Shown: in pieces, positions 11,899 through 20,085 of the stretch | Numbering within the stretch: the first letter of the stretch is position 1 | How the letters are laid out: each line of letters begins with the position of its first letter | DNA from: Streptomyces xanthophaeus | GTDB lineage: Bacteria > Actinomycetota > Actinomycetes > Streptomycetales > Streptomycetaceae | Direction of reading: 5' to 3' | NCBI RefSeq assembly: GCF_000725805.1 | Contig: NZ_JOFT01000060.1 | Location: 1-22,844, forward strand | DNA: 22,844 bases | Made by a program: the position numbers and the translations under genes | Notes under the pieces: generated by a model | The model's database searches: none | Seen by the model: the letters and a program-made list of their open reading frames with translations, nothing else | Told to the model about the DNA's origin: nothing

Positions 11899-12828
11899 TC
11901 AGGAACCGCCGAGTCCGCCCAGCCCCGCGTCACGGAGCGTCTTGTCGGCTTCCTTCAGCGTCTTGTCGGCCTCCTTGAGCGTGCGGTCCGTCTCCGCGAG
12001 GGAGTCGTCGACGCCCTTCAGGACCGCGTCCAGCTCGGCGACCTGCTCGGCCGGCGGGGCCTGGACGGGCGCCTGCTCGCCGAACCCGGAGAACTTCGCC
12101 GTCGCCTTCCTCGTGCCCGCGGCGTCGGTGCTCACGGTGTCGACGCGGACGGGGTAGCCGTCCTTGCCGATCCACAGGTCGACCTCCCAGGCCGTGAGGT
12201 GCTTCACCGCCTCGTGGAGGTACGTCCGGTCCTTCTCCTGCATGACCTTGGTCGACTCGTCCGCGGCGATCAGGTCCGCACCGGTCAGGGTGGCCTTGTA
12301 GTGCTCGGCGTCGATGCCGTCGGTCTGCCCGGCCCCCACGTGCGCGAGCTTCTCCTGGCCGAGCAGCATCGCGAGGTACTCGGCCGGGTCGTCGTTCAGC
12401 CGCATCCCCGGCTTGCCGTCCTTGGCCAGGTTCATCTTCATCCAGGGCTTGCCCTGGAGGGGCTCGTCCAGCTGGGTGTAGACGAGGTCGCCGAGCATGA
12501 CCGACCGGGTGTCCGGCTTGTCGCTCTTGAGCGTCACGTCATGGCTGGACGGGTACCAGCCCTTGGTGCCGGACTGCCCGCTGGTCTTGCCGTCGCTGCC
12601 GACGATGGTCAGCTCCGCCTTGGCGGACTTGGCCGCCGCCGTCTTCAGGTAAGCGGCCTTCACCGCTTCCACGGGCGTCTGGGCCTTGGTCTTCGCCTCG
12701 GCCGCCGCGACCGCTTCCGTCGCGCCCCCGCCCGCGGCTTCCTTGCCGCCCCCGCAGGCCGTCAGGCCCGCCACGAGCAGTACGGCCGCCAGCGCGGCCC
12801 CGACGGTCTTCTTCCGGTACACAGACAC
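11899..12828 (-). CDS. Secreted lipoprotein, LolA/LppX-like fold suspected
   Basis: The chosen start is GTG 12828 with GGGGA about 5 nt upstream, giving 309 residues (MSVYRKKTVG...). The frame is open upstream to 12990, but only this start gives a normal lipoprotein signal: basic YRKK, a hydrophobic AALAAVLLVAGL core, and the lipobox LTAC with its cysteine at about residue 25. The mature protein has a Gly/Ala linker, then a beta-rich domain (VKAAYLKTAAAKSAKAEL, DLVYTQLDEPL, WEVDLWIGKDGYPVRVD) that resembles LolA/LppX-type lipid-binding lipoproteins. The last 40 residues hold a heptad-like repeat (LKEADKT twice plus degenerate copies), likely a coiled coil. It sits between rplA and rplJ on the same strand. 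A lipoprotein at this place is usual in streptomycetes as I recall, but its function is unknown. Confidence 0.8.
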   Translation of the reverse strand: MSVYRKKTVGAALAAVLLVAGLTACGGGKEAAGGGATEAVAAAEAKTKAQTPVEAVKAAYLKTAAAKSAKAELTIVGSDGKTSGQSGTKGWYPSSHDVTLKSDKPDTRSVMLGDLVYTQLDEPLQGKPWMKMNLAKDGKPGMRLNDDPAEYLAMLLGQEKLAHVGAGQTDGIDAEHYKATLTGADLIAADESTKVMQEKDRTYLHEAVKHLTAWEVDLWIGKDGYPVRVDTVSTDAAGTRKATAKFSGFGEQAPVQAPPAEQVAELDAVLKGVDDSLAETDRTLKEADKTLKEADKTLRDAGLGGLGGS

Positions 12829-12940
12829 CGAGGTCCCCACCCCTTGCATGATCATTTGGTCGTTCCGAGCGTACGCGCCCCGGGCCGCCCGGCACGCACC
12901 GTTGAGCCCTGCCCGCCGCACATGTGGCCCGGAACACGGA

Positions 12941-12983
12941 AACGGGCCCCCCGCCACCCTGTGAAGGGGGCGAGGGGCCCGTT
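12941..12983 (-). terminator. Terminator hairpin after rplA
   Basis: AACGGGCCCC and GGGGCCCGTT form the outer stem, and CGCC/GGCG extends it past one U-G wobble on the minus strand. The loop is 13 nt. It lies 24 nt after the rplA stop and separates rplKA from the lipoprotein gene. The U-tract is short. A second small hairpin (TGAGCC-ATCA-GGCTCA, 12995-13010) overlaps the rplA stop codon. Confidence 0.7.
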
Positions 12984-13007
12984 CAGCCACTCAGTGAGCC
13001 ATCAGGC

Positions 13008-13736
13008 TCAGACAGCAGCCGGGTCTTCCTCGACGAGGAGGTTCCGGGTGCGGTTGGAGTCCAGCTGGATGCCGGGGCCCATCGTGGTGCTCAGGGCGGC
13101 CTTCTTGATGTAGCGGCCCTTCGCGGCGGACGGCTTCAGACGAAGGATCTCGTCCAGGGCCGCGCCGTAGTTCTCGACCAGCTGCTCATCGGAGAAGGAG
13201 ACCTTGCCGATGATGAAGTGCAGGTTCGAGTGCTTGTCGACGCGGAACTCGATCTTGCCACCCTTGATCTCGGTGACAGCCTTCGCGACGTCCATCGTGA
13301 CGGTGCCGGTCTTCGGGTTCGGCATGAGGCCACGGGGACCGAGCACGCGGCCGAGGCGGCCGACCTTGCCCATGAGGTCCGGGGTGGCCACAACGGCGTC
13401 GAACTCGTTGAGGCGGTTGCCCTTGGCGATCTCGTTGATCAGTTCGTCGTCGCCGACAATGTCGGCGCCGGCGGCTTCCGCGGCCGCAGCACGGTCACCG
13501 GTCGCGAAGACCAGGACCCGGGCGGTCTTGCCGGTGCCGTGCGGGAGGTTCACGGTGCCGCGCACCATCTGGTCGGCCTTGCGCGGGTCGACACCCAGGC
13601 GGAAGGCGATCTCGACGGTGCTGTCGAACTTGGTCGTGGAGGTCTCCTTGGCGAGACGGACGGCCTCGAGCGGGGCGTACAGCTTCTCCCGGTCGACCTT
13701 GGCGTCCGCAGCGCGGAGAGTCTTGCTGCGCTTCAC
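13008..13736 (-). CDS. rplA: 50S ribosomal protein L1
   Basis: This 242-residue protein starts at GTG 13736 ([10 protein letters not shown]), with AGGAG 5 nt upstream. The signature region [21 protein letters not shown] is intact (quoted in part), as are the N-terminal [20 protein letters not shown] strand-helix and the C-terminal strand ([11 protein letters not shown]). L1 binds 23S rRNA helix H76 in the lateral stalk next to the E site and, in many bacteria, represses rplKA translation. It follows rplK by 92 nt and is followed by a terminator hairpin. Confidence 0.98.
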   Translation of the reverse strand: MKRSKTLRAADAKVDREKLYAPLEAVRLAKETSTTKFDSTVEIAFRLGVDPRKADQMVRGTVNLPHGTGKTARVLVFATGDRAAAAEAAGADIVGDDELINEIAKGNRLNEFDAVVATPDLMGKVGRLGRVLGPRGLMPNPKTGTVTMDVAKAVTEIKGGKIEFRVDKHSNLHFIIGKVSFSDEQLVENYGAALDEILRLKPSAAKGRYIKKAALSTTMGPGIQLDSNRTRNLLVEEDPAAV

Positions 13737-13828
13737 TTCTGCTCCTGTGTTGTTTCTTCAGGCGTGGAGTCGTGGTGCGGACCAGCGCTTGGTCCTACCA
13801 CTGGTGGTGCTGGGCGGGTGTGGCTGGA

Positions 13829-14263
13829 TCAGCCTTCGACCGTGATGCCCATCGAACGCGCGGTGCCGGAAATGATCTTCACGGCGGCGTCGATGTCGTT
13901 GGCGTTCAGGTCGGGCATCTTCAGCTCGGCGATCTCGCGGACCTGGGCGCCGGTGAGCTTGGCAACCTTGGTCTTGTGCGGCTCGCCGGAGCCCTTCTCC
14001 ACGCCCGCGTGCTTCAGGATGAGGCGCGCGGCCGGCGGAGTCTTGGTGATGAAGGTGAAGGAGCGGTCGTCGTAGACCGTGATCTCCACCGGCACGACCA
14101 TGCCACGCTGCGACTCGGTCGCGGCGTTGTAGGCCTTGCAGAACTCCATGATGTTGACGCCGTGCTGACCGAGCGCGGGGCCGACCGGCGGAGCCGGGTT
14201 GGCCGCACCGGCCTTGATCTGGAGCTTGATAAGCCCCGTGACCTTCTTCTTCTTGGGAGGCAT
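13829..14263 (-). CDS. rplK: 50S ribosomal protein L11
   Basis: This 144-residue protein is the family's usual length. ATG 14263 follows GGAG with 6 nt spacing. The N-terminal domain contains the Pro-rich [21 protein letters not shown] segment (quoted in parts), which contacts thiostrepton-type antibiotics and is the site of relC deletions in streptomycetes. Here it is intact. The C-terminal rRNA-binding domain has [14 protein letters not shown] and GTARSMGI. L11 forms the stalk base and is needed for ribosome-linked RelA activation. First gene of rplKA, 193 nt after nusG beyond a terminator hairpin. Confidence 0.98.
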   Translation of the reverse strand: MPPKKKKVTGLIKLQIKAGAANPAPPVGPALGQHGVNIMEFCKAYNAATESQRGMVVPVEITVYDDRSFTFITKTPPAARLILKHAGVEKGSGEPHKTKVAKLTGAQVREIAELKMPDLNANDIDAAVKIISGTARSMGITVEG

Positions 14264-14370
14264 TGCTCTCTCCGGGTCCTAGTGAGAGTTTTCAGCCACC
14301 CATCCGGTCATCCGGATGGAGGCATACCGCACCACGATAACGGGTATCGGTGCGGGGCTAAAAACCGAGC

Positions 14371-14403
14371 AGGTCAGACCGCCCGTGAGGGGCGATCTGA
14401 CCT
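14371..14403 (-). terminator. Intrinsic terminator after nusG
   Basis: AGGTCAGA/TCTGACCT plus CGCCC/GGGCG form a long stem with one U-G wobble on the transcribed strand and a small loop. GCTCGG and a run of five T follow. It begins 53 nt after the nusG stop and separates secE-nusG from rplK. Farther on, CATCCGG-TCAT-CCGGATG (14301-14318) forms another hairpin shortly before rplK. Confidence 0.8.
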
Positions 14404-14456
14404 GTCCGGAAGCTGTGGCTCAGAAGCCGCCGCTCACACGAAGTGGATCAGCGCGG

Positions 14457-15386
14457 TTAGTTCTTCTGGATCTGGTCGAAGCTCAGCTCGACCGGGGTCT
14501 CGCGGCCGAAGATCTCGACGAGGCCCTTGACCTTCTTCGAGTCCGGGTTGATCTCGTTGATCGTCGCCTGGAGGGTCGCGAACGGACCGTCGGTGACGGT
14601 GACCGAGTCGCCGACCTCGAAGTCCAGGACCTCGATCGTGCGCTTGACGGCGGGCGCCGGCAGACCAGCGGCCTCGGCGGCGGCCTTGTCGGCCTTCTCC
14701 TTGGCCTCCGGCGCGAGCATCTTGACGATCTCGTCCAGGGTCAGCGGGTACGGGTCGTACGCGTTGCCGACGAAGCCGGTGACGCCAGGCGTGTTGCGGA
14801 CGACGCCCCAGGACTCGTTCGTCAGATCCATGCGGACGAGAACGTAACCGGGCAGCTTGTTCTGCCGGACGTTCTTGCGCTCGCCGTTCTTGATCTGGAC
14901 GATCTCTTCCTCGGGCACCTCGGCCTGGTAGATGAACTCCTCGACGTTCAGCGAGACGGCGCGCTGCTCCAGGTTGGCCTTCACGCGCTTCTCGTAACCG
15001 GCGTAGGTGTGGATCACGTACCACTCGCCGGGCAGGAGGCGCAGTTCGTCGCGCAGGGCCTGGATGGGGTCGACGGGCTCGGCGGGCTCGGCCTCTTCGG
15101 CCTCTGCGTCGGCCTCGGCCGCCACGTCACCCTCGTCCTCGGCGTCGACCTCGTCGGTGTCGTCCTCGACGACGTCCGCAGCCTCTTCGACCTCGGCGTC
15201 GTCCTCGGCCTCGGCGTCGACCTCACCCTCGACGTGCAGCGCGGCCTCCTCGGCGGCGACACCCGCCTTGGCGTCGGCGTGCTCGGCCTCGTCGGGGTCC
15301 ACAGCGTCTGCCGCCTCGACGATGTCGAGCTCGTCCTCGACGGACTCGACGGAGTCGTGGCTCGCGTTCAGGTTCGGGTCAGACAC
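14457..15386 (-). CDS. nusG: Transcription termination/antitermination protein NusG, with acidic N-terminal extension
   Basis: The protein has 309 residues from GTG 15386 ([10 protein letters not shown]), with AGGAAGAAG 8 nt upstream. A 19-codon longer frame has no such site. Residues 1 to about 105 are an acidic Asp/Glu/Ala/Val extension with no visible fold. The NGN domain begins at E121[15 protein letters not shown] and runs to about 227. A charged Ala-rich linker follows, and then the KOW domain (about 255-309, [15 protein letters not shown] and the GRETPVEL strand). NusG binds the RNA polymerase clamp, modulates pausing and Rho termination, and couples to ribosomal S10. The long extension is typical of streptomycetes (the NusG homologue VbrA was described from S. 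virginiae). It is cotranscribed with secE, with a hairpin between them. Confidence 0.97.
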   Translation of the reverse strand: MSDPNLNASHDSVESVEDELDIVEAADAVDPDEAEHADAKAGVAAEEAALHVEGEVDAEAEDDAEVEEAADVVEDDTDEVDAEDEGDVAAEADAEAEEAEPAEPVDPIQALRDELRLLPGEWYVIHTYAGYEKRVKANLEQRAVSLNVEEFIYQAEVPEEEIVQIKNGERKNVRQNKLPGYVLVRMDLTNESWGVVRNTPGVTGFVGNAYDPYPLTLDEIVKMLAPEAKEKADKAAAEAAGLPAPAVKRTIEVLDFEVGDSVTVTDGPFATLQATINEINPDSKKVKGLVEIFGRETPVELSFDQIQKN

Positions 15387-15433
15387 GGTGGCTGCTTCTT
15401 CCTGGATACAAAAGGTGGTGGAACATGCGAAAA

Positions 15434-15461
15434 CGGGCGGCACCCATCAAGGGGCCGCCCT
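15434..15461 (-). terminator. Hairpin with U-tract between secE and nusG
   Basis: GGGCGGC/GCCGCCC form a 7-bp G/C stem with a loop of about 12 nt. On the transcribed strand it is followed by CGTTTTCGC. It starts 9 nt after the secE stop. This terminator-like shape inside an operon suggests partial termination or RNA processing between secE and nusG. Confidence 0.55.
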
Positions 15462-15470
15462 CCGCGGGGA

Positions 15471-15752
15471 TCAGCCGAAGACGAACTTGATGGCTTCCTG
15501 GAACCCATAGTCAATCACGGTCACCAGACCGATCATGATGACCACGAAGACAATCACCACGGTGGTGTACGTCGTGAGCTGGTTGCGAGTGGGCCATACA
15601 ACCTTGCGGAGTTCCGCGACGATCTGGCGGTAGAAAAGCGCGAGCCGGCCCAGAGGACCCTTCTTGCCGCGCTTGCCGCCCTTGCGGGCCTTCTTCTCGC
15701 GAGTGTCGTCCTCGGCGTCAGGCATGTCGATGGAGCCCAGGGCGTCCGTCAC
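15471..15752 (-). CDS. secE: Preprotein translocase subunit SecE
   Basis: This 93-residue protein starts at GTG 15752, with AGGTGA 5 nt upstream. The frame is open back into the tRNA gene, but that part is not coding. Residues 1-35 are a charged, basic cytoplasmic tail (REKKARKGGKRGKKG). The conserved SecE amphipathic motif AELRKVVWPTRNQL is at 46-59, and a single transmembrane helix spans about 62-81. The single-TM form is normal outside enterobacteria. SecE clamps the SecY channel in the Sec translocon. It lies about 107 nt after tRNA-Trp and upstream of nusG, the usual bacterial order. Confidence 0.97.
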   Translation of the reverse strand: MTDALGSIDMPDAEDDTREKKARKGGKRGKKGPLGRLALFYRQIVAELRKVVWPTRNQLTTYTTVVIVFVVIMIGLVTVIDYGFQEAIKFVFG

Positions 15753-15858
15753 GTCTCTCACCTGAATCCGGGTCGTGGCCGTACCGCGCCCGGTTGCGCC
15801 GCACGGCGTTGCATCGAAGTACGTACCTGCGCACACACATCCGAGAAGGAGTGTGGAG

Positions 15859-15931
15859 CAGGGCCGGAGGGACTCGAACCCCCAACCGCTGGTTTTGGAG
15901 ACCAGTGCTCTACCAATTGAGCTACGACCCT
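15859..15931 (-). tRNA. trpT: tRNA-Trp (anticodon CCA)
   Basis: This 73-nt cloverleaf is on the minus strand. The acceptor stem AGGGTCG/CGGCCCT has one G-U pair, the D arm is GCTC/GAGC, and the anticodon stem CTGGT/ACCAG encloses CTCCAAA with anticodon CCA. The T arm GGGGG/CCCTC encloses TTCGAGT, and the discriminator base is G, as expected for tRNA-Trp. No CCA tail is encoded. It lies directly upstream of secE, the common arrangement. Confidence 0.97.
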
Positions 15932-16135
15932 TTGCGTTCCCCAACCTACCGCATCCGGGCGAGTGCACGGAGTGCTCACGCTTCGGGGCGGCTGCTGAGG
16001 CCCAACGACAGGTGAGTGTACGTGAACCGGGCCCTGACGTCGAACAGAACCCGACCGGACGTGCTCCCGCCCCGTTCCCGTCCGGTACCTGAAACGGCGT
16101 GCGGCCCGTCTTTGCCGTCTGGGACGATTGGCCGC
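15932..16135. promoter_or_regulatory. Divergent intergenic region between tRNA-Trp and aspC
   Basis: About 200 nt lie between the divergently transcribed tRNA/secE/nusG unit and aspC. On the minus strand, TAGGTT about 10 nt before the tRNA could serve as a -10 box, but no good -35 is visible. No clear sigma-70 pair is seen for aspC. Both transcription units must start here. Confidence 0.4.
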
Positions 16136-17362
16136 ATGACCTCTGAAACGCCTTCCACCGAGCGCCGCGTATCCGCCCGTATCGGCGCCATCTCCGAGTC
16201 CGCCACCCTCGCCATCGACGCCAAGGCCAAGGCGCTCAAGGCCGCCGGGCGCCCGGTGATCGGCTTCGCCGCGGGCGAGCCCGACTTCCCGACCCCGGAC
16301 TACATCGTCGAGGCCGCGGTCGAGGCCTGCCGCAACCCGAAGTTCCACCGCTACACCCCGGCCGGCGGTCTCCCGGAGCTGAAGGCCGCGATCGCCGCGA
16401 AGACGCTGCGCGACTCCGGCTACGAGGTCGAGGCTTCGCAGGTCCTGGTGACCAACGGCGGCAAGCAGGCGATCTACGAGGCGTTCGCGGCGGTCCTGGA
16501 CCCGGGTGACGAGGTCATCGTCCCGGCGCCGTACTGGACCACGTACCCGGAGTCGATCCGCCTCGCCGGCGGTGTCCCGGTCGAGGTCGTCGCCGACGAG
16601 ACCACCGGGTACCGGGTCAGCGTCGAGCAGCTGGAGGCCGCCCGCACCGAGCGCACGAAGGTCGTCCTGTTCGTCTCCCCGTCCAACCCGACGGGCGCCG
16701 TCTACAGCGAGGCCGACTCCCGCGCGATCGGTGAGTGGGCCGCCGAGCACGGCCTGTGGGTCATGACGGACGAGATCTACGAGCACCTGGTCTACGGCGA
16801 CGCGACCTTCACCTCGCTGCCGGTGCTGGTCCCGGCCCTGCGCGACAAGTGCATCATCGTCAACGGCGTCGCCAAGACCTACGCCATGACGGGCTGGCGC
16901 GTGGGCTGGGTCATCGCCCCCCAGGACGTCGTCAAGGCCGCGACCAACCTGCAGTCGCACGCCACCTCCAACGTCTCCAACGTGGCGCAGGTCGCCGCCC
17001 TGGCCGCCGTCTCCGGCAACCTGGACGCCGTCGCCGAGATGCGCAAGGCCTTCGACCGCCGCCGCCAGACCATGGTCAAGATGCTCAACGAGATCGACGG
17101 CGTGCTCTGCCCCGTCCCCGAGGGCGCCTTCTACGCGTACCCCTCGGTCAAGGGCCTCCTCGGTAAGGAGATCCGCGGCAAGCGCCCGCAGACCTCGATC
17201 GAGCTGGCCGCGCTGATCCTCGACGAGGCCGAGGTCGCGGTCGTCCCCGGCGAGGCCTTCGGCACCCCCGGCTACCTGCGCCTCTCGTACGCCCTGGGCG
17301 ACGAGGACCTGGTCGAGGGCGTGTCCCGCGTCCAGAAGCTGCTGGCCGAGGCCAAGGCCTGA
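16136..17362 (+). CDS. aspC: Pyridoxal-phosphate-dependent aspartate aminotransferase (class I, subgroup Ib)
   Basis: The protein has 408 residues from ATG 16136 ([16 protein letters not shown]). The open frame runs further upstream, but this start agrees with the family N-terminus. Its ribosome binding site is weak. It interconverts aspartate and 2-oxoglutarate with oxaloacetate and glutamate. Visible motifs are [12 protein letters not shown] near the N-terminus, the SPSNPTG asparagine and the TDEIYE aspartate that hold the cofactor, the PLP-binding Lys247 in [11 protein letters not shown], and the substrate carboxylate-binding Arg382 in GYLRLSYA. It is full length and followed by a strong hairpin. 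The position next to secE is conserved in streptomycetes as I recall. The ribosome binding site gives little help, so the start rests on family agreement. Confidence 0.95.
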   Translation: MTSETPSTERRVSARIGAISESATLAIDAKAKALKAAGRPVIGFAAGEPDFPTPDYIVEAAVEACRNPKFHRYTPAGGLPELKAAIAAKTLRDSGYEVEASQVLVTNGGKQAIYEAFAAVLDPGDEVIVPAPYWTTYPESIRLAGGVPVEVVADETTGYRVSVEQLEAARTERTKVVLFVSPSNPTGAVYSEADSRAIGEWAAEHGLWVMTDEIYEHLVYGDATFTSLPVLVPALRDKCIIVNGVAKTYAMTGWRVGWVIAPQDVVKAATNLQSHATSNVSNVAQVAALAAVSGNLDAVAEMRKAFDRRRQTMVKMLNEIDGVLCPVPEGAFYAYPSVKGLLGKEIRGKRPQTSIELAALILDEAEVAVVPGEAFGTPGYLRLSYALGDEDLVEGVSRVQKLLAEAKA

Positions 17363-17384
17363 CACGGCCCGCAGTGACGTCCCG

Positions 17385-17415
17385 AGCGGCGGCTCCCCGG
17401 TGGGGGGCCGCCGCT
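17385..17415 (+). terminator. Terminator hairpin after aspC
   Basis: AGCGGCGGCTCCCC and GGGGGGCCGCCGCT form a 14-bp stem with one U-G wobble on the plus strand and a 3-nt loop, 22 nt after the aspC stop. There is no U-tract. GC-rich hairpins of this kind are common terminators in actinobacteria. Confidence 0.7.
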
Positions 17416-17531
17416 GCGGCGTCCGGGGCAGGGCTCCGGCGGCCCCGCCAGGCCCCGCCCGCACGTTCGAGCAAGCCCCCGATCGGTAAAACACCCTCCC
17501 ACTCGGCGCGCGCGTACGGCAGGATCACCAG

Positions 17532-18551
17532 ATGGAGCACGTACGCGATCTCACGCTTCTGCCGAAAGCCCACCTCCACCTGCACTTCACCGGGTCGATG
17601 CGCCCCTCGACCCTGCTGGAGCTCGCCGACAAGTACGGCGTGCGCCTGCCCGACGCGCTGACCGCCGGAGAGCCCCCCAAACTGCGGGCCACCGACGAAC
17701 GCGGCTGGTTCCGCTTCCAGCGCCTCTACGACGCCGCCCGCTCCTGCCTGCGCGAGCCCGACGACATCCGCCGGCTCGTCCGCGAGGCCGCGGAGGAGGA
17801 CGTACGGGACGGCAGCGGCTGGCTGGAGATCCAGGTGGATCCCACTTCCTACGCCCCCCTCCTCGGCGGGATGATCCCGGCCGTCGAGATCATCCTGGAC
17901 GCCGTGGACAGCGCCTCCCGCGAGACCGGCCTCGGGATACGGGTCCTGATCGCCGCGAACCGCATGAAGCACCCCCTGGACGCCCGCACCCTGGCCCGCC
18001 TCGCCGTCCGCTACGCCGACCGCGGCGTCGTCGGCTTCGGGCTCTCCAACGACGAGCGCCGCGGCATGGCCCGCGACTTCGACCGCGCCTTCGCCATCGC
18101 CCGCGAAGGGGGCCTGCTCGCGGCCCCGCACGGCGGCGAGCTCACCGGGCCCTCCTCCGTCCGCGACTGCCTCGACGACCTGGACGCCGCCCGCATCGGG
18201 CACGGCGTACGGGCCGCGGAGGACCCCCGGCTGCTCAAGCGGCTCGCCGACCGGCAGATCACCTGCGAGGTCTGCCCGGCCTCCAACGTGGCCCTCGGCG
18301 TGTACGAGCGGCCCGAGGACGTACCGCTGCGCACCCTCTTCGAGGCGGGCGTGCCGATGGCGCTGGGCGCGGACGACCCGCTGCTGTTCGGGTCCCGCCT
18401 CGCGGCCCAGTACGAGATCGCCCGCCGCCACCACGCCTTCACGGACGCGGAACTGGCCGAGCTGGCCCGGCAGTCGGTGCGCGGCAGCGCCGCGCCCGAG
18501 GACGTCCAGGCCAAGCTGCTGGCCGGGATCGACCACTGGCTCACCGGGTGA
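17532..18551 (+). CDS. add: Adenosine-deaminase-family hydrolase with atypical substrate motif
   Basis: This 339-residue protein starts at ATG 17532, with AGGA 7 nt upstream. It is a metal-dependent amidohydrolase of the adenosine/AMP deaminase superfamily. The first metal motif is K12-A-H14-L-H16-L-H18-F-T20-G-S. The catalytic HGGE has H200 and E203, followed by RIGHGVR, CPASNV and the GADDPLL motif (D281, D282). All metal and catalytic residues are present. The residue after the second metal histidine is unusual: classical adenosine deaminases have HLDG and adenine deaminases HLEG, while this protein has HFTG. HGGE replaces HAGE. The substrate may therefore not be plain adenosine. It stands alone after the aspC terminator, and its last 11 nt overlap the convergent gene. 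The gene symbol is by family only. Confidence 0.85.
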   Translation: MEHVRDLTLLPKAHLHLHFTGSMRPSTLLELADKYGVRLPDALTAGEPPKLRATDERGWFRFQRLYDAARSCLREPDDIRRLVREAAEEDVRDGSGWLEIQVDPTSYAPLLGGMIPAVEIILDAVDSASRETGLGIRVLIAANRMKHPLDARTLARLAVRYADRGVVGFGLSNDERRGMARDFDRAFAIAREGGLLAAPHGGELTGPSSVRDCLDDLDAARIGHGVRAAEDPRLLKRLADRQITCEVCPASNVALGVYERPEDVPLRTLFEAGVPMALGADDPLLFGSRLAAQYEIARRHHAFTDAELAELARQSVRGSAAPEDVQAKLLAGIDHWLTG

Positions 18552-18957
18552 GCCTGAGGTCCCCCTCGTAGCAGTCGGCGCGCACCCGGCCGCCGTCGGG
18601 GAAGCCGATCTCCAGGTGGGTACGGCCCTGCTCGGGCAGCGCGTACTCGGCCACGGAGGCGATGGTCTCGCCGAGGTGCCGCAGGAAGGGGTGGTCGCCG
18701 AGGTCCTCGCCGACCTCGATGCGGCCCCACTCCCCCATGTCGTACGGCTCGTGCGGCGCGGCGGACTCCACGATGAGGCACTGGTCGGACCCGGTGGTGA
18801 TCCGGATGGAGTCGCCGACGCTGTCGATCAGCCAGACGTCGAGCGGTGCCTCGGAGCGCTCACCGTCGCTGACGTGCCAGGACGCGACGACTCGGCTGAG
18901 CGTGCGCCCCACGAGGCGGGTGGGGTCCGTACCGGCGCCGTGCAGGGGACAGAGCAT
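18541..18957 (-). CDS. Hypothetical protein downstream of murB
   Basis: This 138-residue soluble protein is not recognised. ATG 18957 follows GAGGAG at about 12 nt, and that site overlaps the murB stop region, so translation is probably coupled to murB (16-nt gap). There is no signal peptide or membrane segment. The composition is acidic, with alternating beta-like segments: DVWLIDSVGDSIRITTGSDQCLIVE, then a HPFLRHLGETIASVAEY helix, then RTHLEIGFPDGGRVRADCYEGDLRL (quoted in parts). The codon pattern is normal for the chromosome and the frame overlaps the deaminase stop by 11 nt tail to tail. It is likely a small streptomycete-conserved beta-sandwich-like protein. Function is unknown. Confidence 0.75.
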   Translation of the reverse strand: MLCPLHGAGTDPTRLVGRTLSRVVASWHVSDGERSEAPLDVWLIDSVGDSIRITTGSDQCLIVESAAPHEPYDMGEWGRIEVGEDLGDHPFLRHLGETIASVAEYALPEQGRTHLEIGFPDGGRVRADCYEGDLRLTR

Positions 18958-18973
18958 GGACGGCCGGGACTCC

Positions 18974-20029
18974 TCAGATGCTGACGCCGACCGTCACCGG
19001 TTCGTTGACCAGGGTGACGCCGAAGGCCGCGTGGACGCCCGCGACGACCTCGCGGGCCAGGGTCAGGAGGTCCTCGGTGGTGGCCTCGCCGCGGTTGGTG
19101 AGGGCGAGGGTGTGCTTGGTGGAGATGCGCGCCGGTCCGGTGCCGTAGCCCTTGGTGAAACCGGCCTTGTCGATCAGCCAGGCCGCGCTGGTCTTCGTAC
19201 GGCCCTCCCCCGCGGGGTAGGCGGGCGGGGCGGTCTCCGGGCCGAGGCGGTCCTGGGCGCGGGCGAGGAAGGCGGCGTAGGCCTCGTCGGTCAGGATCGG
19301 GTTGTGGAAGAAGGAGCCGGCGGACCAGGTGTCGTGGTCGGCGGGGTCGAGGACCATGCCCTTGCCGGCGCGCAGCCGCAGCACGGTCTCGCGGGCGGTG
19401 GCGGCGGGGACCCGGTCGCCGGCCTCGACGCCGAGGGCGCGGGCGGTCTCGGGGTACTTGATCGGGGCGGAGAGGCCGCCCGCGTCCTCCAGGGCGAAGC
19501 GCACGCGCAGGACGACGTACCGCTCGGGCTGGTCCTTGAAGGTGCTGTTGCGGTACCGGAAGTCGCACTCGGCGGCGCTGAGGGTGACCGTCTCGCCGGT
19601 GGTGCGGTCGTAGGCGACGACCTCGGTGACGGTGTCGCAGACCTCCTGGCCGTACGCGCCGACGTTCTGGATCGGGGTGGCGCCGGCCGAGCCGGGGATC
19701 CCGGCGAGGCACTCGATCCCGGCGAGGCCCGCCTCGACGGTGCGGGCCACGGCGTCGCTCCAGTTCTCGCCCGCGGCGAGCTCCAGGGTGGTGCCGTCGA
19801 GGGCGAAGCCGGTGGTCGCGATGCGCAGGGCGGTGCCGTCGAAGCCCTGGTCGCCGATGACCAGGTTGCTGCCGCCGCCGATGATCAGCAGCGGGGAGCG
19901 GCTCTCGTCCGCGGCGCGGACGGCGGCGATCACCTCGGCGTCGGTGGTCGCGGTGACCAGACGGGCGGCGGGCCCACCGAGGCGGAAGGTGGTCAGCGGG
20001 GCGAGGGGGGCGTCGTGGAGTTCCTGCAC
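18974..20029 (-). CDS. murB: UDP-N-acetylenolpyruvoylglucosamine reductase
   Basis: The protein has 351 residues from GTG 20029 (MQELHDAPLA), the usual length. The frame is open far upstream, but that part overlaps the monooxygenase-like gene out of frame. It reduces UDP-GlcNAc-enolpyruvate to UDP-MurNAc using NADPH and FAD in the cytoplasm, the second committed step of peptidoglycan synthesis. Visible are the FAD-binding GGGSNLVI (51-58), AGIPGSAGATPIQNVGAYG (109-127), the Y159-R160 pair in YRNSTFK, the catalytic Ser239 in SAGSFFHNP, and the C-terminal Glu343 in NEPVTVG. No ribosome binding site precedes GTG, but a -10-like TACTCT lies 7 nt upstream, so the mRNA may be leaderless. It is followed by the coupled hypothetical gene. 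Confidence 0.96.
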   Translation of the reverse strand: MQELHDAPLAPLTTFRLGGPAARLVTATTDAEVIAAVRAADESRSPLLIIGGGSNLVIGDQGFDGTALRIATTGFALDGTTLELAAGENWSDAVARTVEAGLAGIECLAGIPGSAGATPIQNVGAYGQEVCDTVTEVVAYDRTTGETVTLSAAECDFRYRNSTFKDQPERYVVLRVRFALEDAGGLSAPIKYPETARALGVEAGDRVPAATARETVLRLRAGKGMVLDPADHDTWSAGSFFHNPILTDEAYAAFLARAQDRLGPETAPPAYPAGEGRTKTSAAWLIDKAGFTKGYGTGPARISTKHTLALTNRGEATTEDLLTLAREVVAGVHAAFGVTLVNEPVTVGVSI

Positions 20030-20042
20030 GTGGACAAGAGTA

Positions 20043-20081
20043 CGGTCCGTACCCCTCGCATCCCTGCGGGGCCACGGACCG
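20043..20081 (-). terminator. Structured hairpin between the monooxygenase-like gene and murB
   Basis: CGGTCCGT (20043-20050) pairs with ACGGACCG (20074-20081), with inner CCCC/GGGG and GCA/TGC pairs. It begins 4 nt after the upstream gene's stop on the minus strand and ends at the murB -10-like box. A small palindrome GTACGG-T-CCGTAC (20040-20052) overlaps it. It could terminate the exporter operon or regulate murB. Confidence 0.45.
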
Positions 20082-20085
20082 CGAC

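Noticed and set aside
15775..16092. Plus-strand frame over tRNA-Trp containing RRDSNPQPLVLETSALP-like text
   Set aside because: This is the familiar spurious translation of the antisense strand of a tRNA gene, not a protein.
15758..17494. Minus-strand open frame of 578 codons across aspC and the tRNA
   Set aside because: It runs antisense to a clear aminotransferase and through the tRNA gene. Composition is low-complexity.
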